Source: a bacterium
GTDB lineage: Bacteria; Bacillota; Bacilli; Lactobacillales; Streptococcaceae
Length of the DNA: 60,969 nucleotides
NCBI GenBank assembly: GCA_905221505.1
Contig: CAJNDL010000008.1
Span: 1 to 60,969, forward strand
Reading direction: 5' to 3'
The position numbers and the translations under genes are program-made. Under the pieces are notes generated by a model that did not search any database, was not told where the DNA came from, and saw only the letters and a list, made by a program, of their open reading frames with translations. The number at the start of each line of letters is the position of its first letter. The stretch's first letter is position 1. Of the stretch, positions 41,508 to 48,854 are shown piece by piece.

Positions 41508-41536
41508 TTGTCAAAACGTAAGTTTTCAGATATAAT
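41508..41536 (+). promoter_or_regulatory. promoter of rpsT
   Basis: TTGTCA (41508-41513), 17-base spacer, TATAAT (41531-41536), about 30 bases before the TTG start. Confidence 0.85.
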
Positions 41537-41567
41537 GGTATAGTTAGTAAATATGGAGGTAAGAACA

Positions 41568-41804
41568 TTGGCAAACATTAAATCAGCTATCAAACGCGCT
41601 GAATTGAACGTTAAACAAAACGAAAAGAACTCAGCTCAAAAATCAGCTATGCGTACTGCTATCAAAGCTTTCGAAGCAAACCCATCTGAAGAACTTTTCC
41701 GTGCTGCTAGCTCAGCTATCGATAAAGCAGAAACTAAAGGTTTGATTCACAAAAACAAAGCAAGTCGCGACAAAGCTCGTCTTTCAACTAAACTTGCTAA
41801 ATAA
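41568..41804 (+). CDS. rpsT: ribosomal protein S20
   Basis: The 78-residue basic protein of the small ribosomal subunit that binds 16S rRNA early in assembly. It has the classic [20 protein letters not shown] opening and [16 protein letters not shown] end. Translation appears to start at TTG 41568 with GGAGGT 8 bases upstream. No ATG is suitably placed: the upstream in-frame codons begin before the ribosome site. A UUG start is also used by E. coli rpsT, where it is part of autoregulation. Confidence 0.97.
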   Translation: MANIKSAIKRAELNVKQNEKNSAQKSAMRTAIKAFEANPSEELFRAASSAIDKAETKGLIHKNKASRDKARLSTKLAK

Positions 41805-41806
41805 GA

Positions 41807-41832
41807 AACAGTCCATAGAGGCTGTTTTTTTG
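41807..41832 (+). terminator. terminator of rpsT
   Basis: ACAGTC pairs with GGCTGT around a short loop, followed by seven T, right after the rpsT stop. Confidence 0.8.
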
Positions 41833-41856
41833 TCTCCAAATAGGAAAAGGTAGAAA

Positions 41857-42381
41857 ATGAAAATCGCAATTATCGGATATTCTGGTGCTGGTAAGTCAAC
41901 TCTAGCCGAAAAGTTGTCTCACTGCTACTCCATCCCAAAACTTCACATGGACACACTCCAATTTCAACCCGGTTGGCAAGACAGTGATCGCGAATGGATG
42001 TTGACCGAGATGAAAAACTTTCTCACCAATCATAAAACTTGGGTCATCGATGGAAATTATTCTTGGTGTTTCTATGAGGAAAGAATGCAGGAAGCTGACC
42101 AAATCATCTTTTTAAACTTCTCTGCTTGGAATTGTCTGCTACGAGCCTTTAAACGTTATCTTAAATACCGGGGAAAAGTAAGAGAAAGTATGGCAGCTGG
42201 TTGTCAAGAACAATTTAATTGGGAGTTTATCAGATGGATTCTCAGGGATGGACGAACTAAAGCTCAAAAAGAAAATTACCAAAAACTTTGCAAAGAATAC
42301 TCACATAAAGTCACTATTCTTCGAAATCAGAGAGATCTAGATCAGTTTCTAGATAAGAAAAGGAAGTCCTCCAATTCATAA
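41857..42381 (+). CDS. P-loop kinase-like protein (DNA topology modulation/FlaR-like)
   Basis: This 174-residue protein has a Walker A motif IGYSGAGKSTLAEKL and the adenylate-kinase-like LID-free layout. The HMDTLQFQPGW and WVIDGNYSWCFYEERMQEAD segments define the so-called FlaR/topology modulation family. The name comes from old genetic data; a small-molecule kinase role is more likely from the fold. The last codons overlap a bidirectional terminator. Confidence 0.8.
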   Translation: MKIAIIGYSGAGKSTLAEKLSHCYSIPKLHMDTLQFQPGWQDSDREWMLTEMKNFLTNHKTWVIDGNYSWCFYEERMQEADQIIFLNFSAWNCLLRAFKRYLKYRGKVRESMAAGCQEQFNWEFIRWILRDGRTKAQKENYQKLCKEYSHKVTILRNQRDLDQFLDKKRKSSNS

Positions 42382-42402
42382 AGAAGGACTTCCTTTTTGG
42401 CT
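42360..42402. terminator. bidirectional terminator between P-loop gene and deoD
   Basis: GGAAGTCC pairs with GGACTTCC around a 16-nt loop, flanked by GAAAA and TTTTT. It covers the end of the plus-strand P-loop gene and lies just beyond the deoD stop on the minus strand. Confidence 0.85.
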
Positions 42403-42406
42403 ATAA

Positions 42407-43117
42407 TTAATCTGCAATCAAGGTTTCCAAACCAACCTTCATCATATCGGTGAAGGTATTTTGGCGTTCTTCTGCGGTTGTATCTTCATCTGGATTGACC
42501 AAGCTATCTGAGATTGTCATGATAGCTAGCGCATCAACATGATGTTGGGCAGCAAGATAGTAAAGCGCTGCTGCTTCCATTTCCACAGCCTTGACTCCCC
42601 ATTTACCAAGCTCGATGTTCTTTTCAAAATAGTTTGAATAAAAGACATCAGATGACAAGATATTTCCCACGTGAGTAGTCATGCCAAGTTCTTTTGCGAT
42701 ATGATAAGCCTTATCTAGCAAGTCAAAGCTAGCGATTTGTGGAAAATCATACTGTGGCCAGTCATTACGGACGATGTTTGAGTTGGTTGCAGCTGCTTGC
42801 GCCAAAACCAATTCACGAACATGAACATCTTCATTCAAAGAACCCGCAGTTCCCACACGGATCAATTTTTTCACACCGTAGTCAACAATCAACTCACGCG
42901 CATAAATCGAAATAGATGGCATCCCCATCCCAGTTCCCATGACAGATATACGGTGACCCTTGTAAGTACCAGTGTAACCAAACATGTTACGCACTTCGTT
43001 AAAACAAACAGCATCTTCAAGGAAATTCTCCGCAATAAACTTAGCACGAAGAGGATCTCCAGGAAGAAGAATTTTATCAGCAATTTCACCCTGCTGAGCA
43101 GCAATATGGATAGACAT
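42407..43117 (-). CDS. deoD: purine nucleoside phosphorylase, DeoD type
   Basis: This 236-residue hexameric-type phosphorylase releases adenine, guanine or hypoxanthine from (deoxy)nucleosides. Family motifs are [33 protein letters not shown] and [18 protein letters not shown], with the catalytic Asp in TISDSLV. The start at 43117 matches family N termini ([15 protein letters not shown]) but has no clear Shine-Dalgarno. The frame stays open upstream for 20 codons of hydrophobic sequence (see findings). It is the last gene of the punA side of the salvage region. Confidence 0.95.
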   Translation of the reverse strand: MSIHIAAQQGEIADKILLPGDPLRAKFIAENFLEDAVCFNEVRNMFGYTGTYKGHRISVMGTGMGMPSISIYARELIVDYGVKKLIRVGTAGSLNEDVHVRELVLAQAAATNSNIVRNDWPQYDFPQIASFDLLDKAYHIAKELGMTTHVGNILSSDVFYSNYFEKNIELGKWGVKAVEMEAAALYYLAAQHHVDALAIMTISDSLVNPDEDTTAEERQNTFTDMMKVGLETLIAD

Positions 43118-43216
43118 AGTTAAGATATAAAGGGCGACAGAGAACAAAGTAAAAATAGGAAACTGACGACGCATCAATGATGCTAGACAGTTTATCTTTT
43201 TTACACAGTTCTCCGC

Positions 43217-43257
43217 CCGTATTCAATTCAGCGAATACGGTTTACCCATCCTTTCTT
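43217..43257 (-). repeat. spacer hairpin element, copy 3
   Basis: On the minus strand, AAGAAAGG precedes CCGTATTC-loop-GAATACGG and then CGGAGAA. Its layout matches the copies at 43355-43400 and 44192-44238, but the stem sequence has changed on both arms together, which suggests the structure is kept. Confidence 0.5.
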
Positions 43258-43354
43258 TATTTTATGAAGATTAGAGAGCGAGAAGAAAACGACTGAAAAT
43301 TAGGAATCTGACGAGAAATCCTGATTTCTCAGTCAAATTATCTATTTTCCGAGC

Positions 43355-43400
43355 TTTCCGCTCGTGTTCAAATCCAAACACGCGCTCTACCTTTCTTATT
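43355..43400 (-). repeat. spacer hairpin element, copy 2
   Basis: Minus strand AAGAAAGGTAGAGCGCGTGT, then a loop, then AACACGAGCGGAAAGC. Near-identical to copy 1 at 44192-44238; the pair brackets the amidotransferase-like gene. Confidence 0.65.
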
Positions 43401-43454
43401 TTTGATATTTTGTAAAAACTAGCACAAATTAAAATATCTAGTTTGTCCGTAATT

Positions 43455-44165
43455 CTAATTTGTAAGCGAATCTAAAAAATTATGCAATTTTGCATTCATT
43501 TCAGAATAATCGTTACCACGCAATTCTTCAGGTGATTGAACAAAAGATAATGTTTGATGTTGTTCTATCAATCGTTCTTCACTATCCGCAGCAACCAATA
43601 AATCAATCGCTTCTAAATCAAACTCTAAATGCACTTGAAAAGCATAATGTTTAGGGCTAAAGCGAACAATCTGTCGCGGACAACCTTGACTGGTAGCAAG
43701 GATTACCGCTTCGTCTGTCAATCCCGGCATATCACCATGCCAGTGACCAACTAAAAGCTCACTACCAAAATGTTTGAGGTGTTTATCTGCTAGTCCTTGA
43801 CTAGTCATCCTAATAGGGAATACACCTATTTCTCTTTCAGGACTATGCTCATATTGACCCCCATAAGCAACAGAAAGTAGTTGCGCCCCTAAGCATACAC
43901 CTACAATATACTTATCTTCTTCTATTGCCTGTCGAATGAGTCTAACTTCTTCTTTTGGATGATAATAAGGGAAATGTTCTTTATCTTCATCAGGAGATTG
44001 CGGACCTCCCATAATGATAAGAAAATCAATATCAGAAACTGTTTGGGGTAAAGCTTCTCCCTTATAAACCTTTGTTATTCCAATATCATGACCTCTTGAT
44101 TGAGCCCAAGTTAGATAAGCACCTGGGATTTCAAAACTCTCATGTAGTATAAAATGGACTTTCAT
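43455..44165 (-). CDS. class I glutamine amidotransferase-like protein
   Basis: A 236-residue protein of the GATase1 fold. The nucleophile Cys is in VGVCLGAQLL and the His/Glu pair in AFQVHLEFDLEAI. The FLIIMGGPQSPDEDKEHFPY stretch matches the stand-alone GMP-synthase-like group, whose partner or substrate is usually unknown. There is no synthetase partner here. It lies between the lipase-cytolysin fusion gene and deoD on the same strand, flanked by two copies of a hairpin spacer element. Confidence 0.85.
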   Translation of the reverse strand: MKVHFILHESFEIPGAYLTWAQSRGHDIGITKVYKGEALPQTVSDIDFLIIMGGPQSPDEDKEHFPYYHPKEEVRLIRQAIEEDKYIVGVCLGAQLLSVAYGGQYEHSPEREIGVFPIRMTSQGLADKHLKHFGSELLVGHWHGDMPGLTDEAVILATSQGCPRQIVRFSPKHYAFQVHLEFDLEAIDLLVAADSEERLIEQHQTLSFVQSPEELRGNDYSEMNAKLHNFLDSLTN

Positions 44166-44191
44166 TAGTTTGTCTTCCTAAGTTTTTAGAA

Positions 44192-44238
44192 AAGTTTTCC
44201 GTTCGTGTTCAAATTAGAACACGCTCTCTACCTTTCTG
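44192..44238 (-). repeat. spacer hairpin element, copy 1
   Basis: Minus strand AGAAAGGTAGAGAGCGTGTT, loop, then GAACACGAACGGAAAACT. The stem is CGTGTTC/GAACACG at 44204-44223. It lies just upstream of the amidotransferase-like gene. Confidence 0.65.
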
Positions 44239-44240
44239 TT

Positions 44241-44348
44241 TATACTCTTCGAAAATCAAATTCAAACCACGTCAACGTCGCCTTGCCGTACTCAAGTACA
44301 GCCTGCGGCTAGTTTCCTAGTTTGCTCTTTGATTTTCATTGAGTATTA
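44241..44348 (+). repeat. BOX element, A-C
   Basis: Short form without boxB, almost identical to the copy inside the atp operon (TACTCTTCGAAAATCAAATT at the left; CTTTGATTTTCATTGAGTAT at the right). It lies between the amidotransferase-like gene and the lipase-cytolysin fusion gene. Confidence 0.95.
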
Positions 44349-44369
44349 ATTTTGTTCTTTCACAGAGAG

Positions 44370-44404
44370 CTACCTGAGTTCTATTCAAGCTCAGGTAGTT
44401 TTTT
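44370..44404 (+). terminator. hairpin with T run on the plus strand
   Basis: CTACCTGAG pairs with CTCAGGTAG around an 11-nt loop, followed by six T on the plus strand. The neighbouring genes are all on the minus strand, so it faces the wrong way for them. On the minus strand it still forms a strong stem after the fusion gene's stop. Confidence 0.7.
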
Positions 44405-44441
44405 ATAAACTAAATTATCTAACTGTCATTGTATCATCAGA

Positions 44442-47186
44442 TTACAAGACATCATCGTCACTCACCTTGGAATTCAATGTCGTACCCCAATGAGTGATTT
44501 TTCGATGTGGTTGAGCAAGTAGAGGTCTGTTATCATAGATCGTTTGCCATCTATTCCAGATAAGACCTGTTCTCTTTTCAATCTTAATTCGAAGATTACG
44601 CATATTTTCTTTAATTGGGAGGTTGAGGACAAAACCTGCAGTCTGATTACGTCCATTTCCTTCCCAAGAATGACTGCGAACAACTGAATGACCATTTTTA
44701 TCTACTGTAACTTCTTCCCAAGTTATAGAATAGCGTGCAATGTAAGCTCCACTATGCTGAATAGTTAGAGTTTTATCTTTTACAGGAGTGTAATTTAACA
44801 CTTGTACTGGCTTAGAAGTTGGTGGTGTCACAGCATTCTTAGCCATAAATCGAAACACTTCTACTTCGGCAAGACTGAGAGCTTGATTTTTCTGACGCAA
44901 TTGAATACGGACACGGCGACCTAGTTTCCCATTCAACTGGAGGTCTAAACTGCTTCCTTCTAAGCGAGAAACATACTGTCTAGCAACTTCTGTCCCTTTT
45001 TCATCATATAAAATCACATCAAAGTCTGCCAAACGTTTAGAAAGTTCGCCATCTCCACGATTATAAAGGCGGACAAGTCCTACCTGTTCTGTACGGCCTA
45101 AATCAACTTCCCACCAAGGCTGATTTTCAAATTTTGTATGAGTAATTGATTGCTGGCTGTAGCTACTATTGGTATTGCCATCCAAGGCACGACTAGCATC
45201 TCCACCAAAATCAGTAGAACTTTGCTTAGCTTGTTTTTTCCAAGCGATATTCTCAGCACGATATACTTGGACTTCTGCAAGACTGAGGGCATTATAGCCT
45301 TCTAGCTCAATCCGAACATAGCGCGCTTTTTTATGGTTAATCGCAATTTGTGCTGACACATCTTTAAGTGATGTTATGCGTTTTCTCTCAATTTCTTTAC
45401 CAAAACTATCTAAAAGAATGACATCAAAGTTTGCCAATCTATCCTGGGCAGTGTCTGTTCGGTTGTAAATATTGATTTGGCGAATAGTTTCTTCCTTATC
45501 TAAATCGACTTGCCACCAAGGCTTATATTGGAAGTCTGTATGAGTGACAGAATTGTGACCATAGTTACCATCGACTTCGCCATCTACAGCTCTTCTAGCA
45601 TCTCCTCCGAAAGCTGTCGAACTTTGACTAACCTGTTTCCCTAAGGCAATATTTTCCATTGGTTCAGCACTTGGTTGACTAGAAGATTGAGGCAGAACCT
45701 GTTTCTTAAAGAATCGCACTTTATCCAATTTTGGATCACGATAACCATGTTTATCCAAGGTAGTTCGTTTACCAATATTAAAGTTAGGAATATCATTCAT
45801 TCGACTTTCAAAATAGCCACGAGAACGGTGTTTAAAGCGTGAATTACCTGTAAATGTAACAATATCACGATCATTATGAATCAAGGGAGTCACAACATTA
45901 TCATTATCAACCACATAATGCTTAATTTTTCCACTAACAGCTAATTTACGGCTTTCCAAACCAACATCCCAGAAACCATTCTTAGCATTCCAAACCGTTC
46001 TGGAAGTAATCACTTTAGGAGCACTGAAAGTCGTCACTTTCCTCAATACATGGTTATAAAAATCAGGATATTTTTGGTAAGCTTCAACCGCTGCAATCTG
46101 AGCTAGGTAGCCTCCAAGAGAATGACCTGTCATATACAATTTCGTAATACTTGTATCCTTGGCTAATTCCCCAACAACCTTACGGATATCATCAGCTTGA
46201 GCTGGTTTATTTCCGCCTAATAAGACCAAATCTGCACTTAAATCCTTGGCATCATTAACCCGCGTTCCACGAATAGCCAACATATGAACCGTTCCATCTT
46301 TGAGATAAGGAAGGTCACTCTTGGTCTCAAATAAGAAAGCATCCAGGCCACTATCTGTATGGTAGGCTTTTTTCATCTTCCAGAAAGGAGCCAATTCATT
46401 GTGCATGAGTTTGTATTCTTGACGATCAAGATAGAGACTAGGGAAAGGATTCTTATGATCTAAAATTTTCTCAATATAATCATCGTCTCGGTAGGCTAAC
46501 TCCATAAAGAGGAGAGAATCGCGGTCTGTGACATACCATTCTTTCTTATTATCGTCTTCTCCATCTGCCAAACCATCCCCATCACTGTCTGCTAGCAAGG
46601 GGTGACTATGATATCCTAGATAATCCTTACCATCTTTATTGTAAACATAAAGTTCATCTTTGTTTTTGATGCCATCTTGGTCATCATCCCCTTCCAAATC
46701 GAGAACTTTTTCACCATAGAGAGATTCATCAATCAAATCATTTTCTAAGTGCAATTCCCCTTTGGAAATCTTTACCAAATCTTCTGCTGTTAAAGAACGA
46801 GTATTTGTTGGTTTTTCTGTCACAACTTCTTCTTTAGTTTCTTCTACAGGAACAAGAATAGGTGAGTCTTGAGCTGGCTCTGTTATCTCTACTTTTGACT
46901 CTTCCCTTTTGTTTTCAAGAACTTCACTTGCTTCTGGAAGCGTTTGGGGAGCTAGTCTTGACTCCTCTGTAAGAGGAGTTTCTAGTTTTGGAGCAGCATT
47001 TTCCGGCTCTCTCAGTTCCTCCTTAGAATCTAGCACTCTTGTTGCCACTTCAGATGTTACATCTTGTTTTACTTCATTGGCTGAAATCCCAGCTGGAGCT
47101 AGAAATGCGAATCCGACTGCAACAGATACAACTCCTATACTTAATTTTTTTATGCCAAAACGCATAATTCGTTGACCAATTTTCAT
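44442..47186 (-). CDS. secreted lipase - double F-type lectin - cytolysin domain 4 fusion protein
   Basis: A 914-residue secreted protein with a mosaic layout. A YSIRK-like signal (GIKKLSIGVVSVAVG, residues 11-25) is followed by a Pro/Glu-rich spacer to about 130. Calcium-binding-type Asp repeats come next (DLEGDDDQDG and DSDGDGLADGEDD, about 163-212). A class-3-like lipase/alpha-beta hydrolase (about 220-460) has the nucleophile elbow GHSLGG with Ser356. Two discoidin/F-type lectin domains (about 511-643 and 645-779) each keep the fucose triad (His549, Arg576, Arg583 and His683, Arg710, Arg718). The last 115 residues are cytolysin domain 4, with an altered undecapeptide KRTGLIWNRWQ (871-881) and the Thr903-Leu904 pair. 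Cytolysin domains 1-3 are absent. There is no cell-wall anchor. I infer a lipase delivered to fucosylated host membranes. It sits inside the purine salvage gene run, after punA. Confidence 0.9.
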   Translation of the reverse strand: MKIGQRIMRFGIKKLSIGVVSVAVGFAFLAPAGISANEVKQDVTSEVATRVLDSKEELREPENAAPKLETPLTEESRLAPQTLPEASEVLENKREESKVEITEPAQDSPILVPVEETKEEVVTEKPTNTRSLTAEDLVKISKGELHLENDLIDESLYGEKVLDLEGDDDQDGIKNKDELYVYNKDGKDYLGYHSHPLLADSDGDGLADGEDDNKKEWYVTDRDSLLFMELAYRDDDYIEKILDHKNPFPSLYLDRQEYKLMHNELAPFWKMKKAYHTDSGLDAFLFETKSDLPYLKDGTVHMLAIRGTRVNDAKDLSADLVLLGGNKPAQADDIRKVVGELAKDTSITKLYMTGHSLGGYLAQIAAVEAYQKYPDFYNHVLRKVTTFSAPKVITSRTVWNAKNGFWDVGLESRKLAVSGKIKHYVVDNDNVVTPLIHNDRDIVTFTGNSRFKHRSRGYFESRMNDIPNFNIGKRTTLDKHGYRDPKLDKVRFFKKQVLPQSSSQPSAEPMENIALGKQVSQSSTAFGGDARRAVDGEVDGNYGHNSVTHTDFQYKPWWQVDLDKEETIRQINIYNRTDTAQDRLANFDVILLDSFGKEIERKRITSLKDVSAQIAINHKKARYVRIELEGYNALSLAEVQVYRAENIAWKKQAKQSSTDFGGDASRALDGNTNSSYSQQSITHTKFENQPWWEVDLGRTEQVGLVRLYNRGDGELSKRLADFDVILYDEKGTEVARQYVSRLEGSSLDLQLNGKLGRRVRIQLRQKNQALSLAEVEVFRFMAKNAVTPPTSKPVQVLNYTPVKDKTLTIQHSGAYIARYSITWEEVTVDKNGHSVVRSHSWEGNGRNQTAGFVLNLPIKENMRNLRIKIEKRTGLIWNRWQTIYDNRPLLAQPHRKITHWGTTLNSKVSDDDVL

Positions 47187-47487
47187 TATTTCTTATCTTT
47201 CTTTTCGTTTATTTGTAAGCAGACTCAAGCAAAATCTCATTGTGCTATATATGATAAGACTGAGAAATTCAGAAAGTAAATTCATTCTTATCTCTTCTTA
47301 TCATACTAGTCTGCTTGGCTAGGAAGCTAATGCTAGTATCCTAGAATCTTGTCTTTCACAATGCTAACTATCAGACTCTTTCAGTTACAAGAGTAGGAAG
47401 AAACCCATAGTCTACCTATGTTTCTTCTTTGTTCCGAATAGTCAACCATGAAAGGAAAGAGGCATTCCCCCTTTTAAATCTTTTTTC
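47187..47487. other. structured leader between punA and the fusion gene
   Basis: About 300 bases with no gene. Two stems stand out: GAAGAAAC/GTTTCTTC with inner CATAG/CTATG at 47397-47427, and TATGATAAG/CTTATCATA at 47250-47305 enclosing about 38 bases. Neither has a proper T run on the minus strand. A promoter for the fusion gene probably lies here, but I see only weak candidates. Confidence 0.45.
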
Positions 47488-48297
47488 TTACAATTCTGCA
47501 AGAATCGCTTTAAGCAATCCTTTAAAGTCGCCTTTAACACGTTCGGTCACTTCTACAACTTCTTCGTGGTTGAGTTCTTCTTGGAAACCAGCCGCAAAGT
47601 TAGTAATACATGAAATTCCCAGGACTTTCAAACCTGAGTGGGCTGCCACGATAACTTCAGGAACAGTGGACATACCAACTGCATCCGCTCCCAGTGTCTT
47701 ATAGGCACGAATCTCTGCTGGTGTTTCATAAGTCGGACCGGTTACACCGATATAGACACCTTCATCAAGCTTGATACCAAGTTTCTTAGCCACTTCATGG
47801 GCAGTAGCACGGTATTCTGGTGTGTAGGCTTTAGACATATCTGGGAAACGTGGACCAAAGTTATCCAAGTTTTCACCCATCAATGGGTTTTGCCCCGTCA
47901 TGTTGATGTGGTCAGAGATAGCCATCAAAGTACCAGGGCCATAACCAATACCACCAGCTGCATTGGTTACAATGACACCTTCACATCCGAGAACTTTCAT
48001 GACACGAACTGGGAAAGTCACCACTTCCAGAGGATTGCCTTCGTAGAAATGGAAGCGACCTTGAAGAGCCAAGACCTTGCGACCTGCCAGTTCACCATAT
48101 ACCAATTTACCAGCATGACCGACTACTGTTGAACGGCCCCAGTTTGGAATGTCAGCATAGTCTACTACAACTGGATTTTCGATTTCTTCTGCCAATTCTC
48201 CAAGTCCTGATCCAAGGATTAGACCAAACTCAGGGGCTGCGATTCCCTTGTCTTTCAGGAAAGTAGCTGTTTCATTGATTTTGTCTAAAAATGTCAT
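47488..48297 (-). CDS. punA: purine nucleoside phosphorylase I (inosine/guanosine type)
   Basis: A 269-residue trimeric-type phosphorylase for guanosine and inosine. Motifs include FGLILGSGLGELAEEI, VVGHAGKLVYGELAGRKV, LQGRFHFYEGN and VTNAAGGIGYGPGTLM, with DAVGMSTVPEVIVAAHSGL near the base site. The start overlaps the DUF1697 gene by 26 bases. It complements DeoD, so both phosphorylase types are present. Confidence 0.96.
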   Translation of the reverse strand: MTFLDKINETATFLKDKGIAAPEFGLILGSGLGELAEEIENPVVVDYADIPNWGRSTVVGHAGKLVYGELAGRKVLALQGRFHFYEGNPLEVVTFPVRVMKVLGCEGVIVTNAAGGIGYGPGTLMAISDHINMTGQNPLMGENLDNFGPRFPDMSKAYTPEYRATAHEVAKKLGIKLDEGVYIGVTGPTYETPAEIRAYKTLGADAVGMSTVPEVIVAAHSGLKVLGISCITNFAAGFQEELNHEEVVEVTERVKGDFKGLLKAILAEL

Positions 48298-48853
48298 TGT
48301 GTATCTCCTTCTTATTTTTTAGCATTTGACCGATTTTGTCAAAGGTTTTTGCATTGCGAATGGTGATGTTACGATAAAAAGGCATCTTGAGCAAGTACTT
48401 GTGATAGGCAGTTGCATAGTAGGATTTTTCAGAGAATTTCCCCCAGAAAATCCCAAGTCTTCCAAAATGAACCACTTCATCTTTCAATTCCAAACTTTCA
48501 ACTGTCTCAATGACTTGCTCCACATCCAAGCCCTCAGTGTAGAAGAGGATATCCTTTCGCGCCAAATCTCTGCTCCACCAAGCTGGTAGATTCTCCACTT
48601 CTGTTTCATAGTCTTCTTGACTCAGTAAAGAAAAACTTTGAATAAATGGATAATGGACTTCAAAGAAATTCTCTAATTTTTCAACTAATTGAGCTTTGGG
48701 GTCTATCGAAGTGAAGAAAATATTGCCACTGTTGATGTAGCTTTCAACCTTATCAAACCCCAAGTCTGTCAATTCTTGACGAAGTTGCGCCATAGCAACC
48801 TTATTCTTGCCACCAACATTGATACCTCTCACCAGCAAAGCATAGCGTGTCAT
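48272..48853 (-). CDS. DUF1697 family protein
   Basis: This 193-residue protein has the family's opening YALLVRGINVGGKNKVAMAQ and the SYINSGNIFF segment, and the closing ITIRNAKTFDKIGQML. No enzyme activity is established for the family. It lies between deoB and punA with 1-base spacing and 26-base overlap respectively, a conserved position in streptococci, so it may serve nucleoside metabolism. Confidence 0.88.
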   Translation of the reverse strand: MTRYALLVRGINVGGKNKVAMAQLRQELTDLGFDKVESYINSGNIFFTSIDPKAQLVEKLENFFEVHYPFIQSFSLLSQEDYETEVENLPAWWSRDLARKDILFYTEGLDVEQVIETVESLELKDEVVHFGRLGIFWGKFSEKSYYATAYHKYLLKMPFYRNITIRNAKTFDKIGQMLKNKKEIHNDIFRQNQ

Positions 48854-48854
48854 C

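Larger units (their letters stand above)
43118..43454. other. structured spacer between the amidotransferase-like gene and deoD
   Basis: No convincing gene. Two hairpins belong to a repeated spacer element (43363-43382 with CGTGTT/AACACG and 43217-43240 with CCGTATTC/GAATACGG), and a third hairpin GAGAAATC/GATTTCTC lies near 43311-43330. Each repeat is preceded, on the minus strand, by an AAGAAAGG that looks like a ribosome site. Confidence 0.5.

Noticed and set aside
43290..43400. 33-codon GTG frame in the spacer before deoD
   Set aside because: The related spacer copy has a stop at codon 2, so the reading frame is not conserved; the hairpin appears to be the conserved part.
44192..44238. 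CRISPR-like array from repeated hairpins
   Set aside because: Only three diverged copies, separated by genes or 100-900 bases and without uniform spacers; no cas genes.
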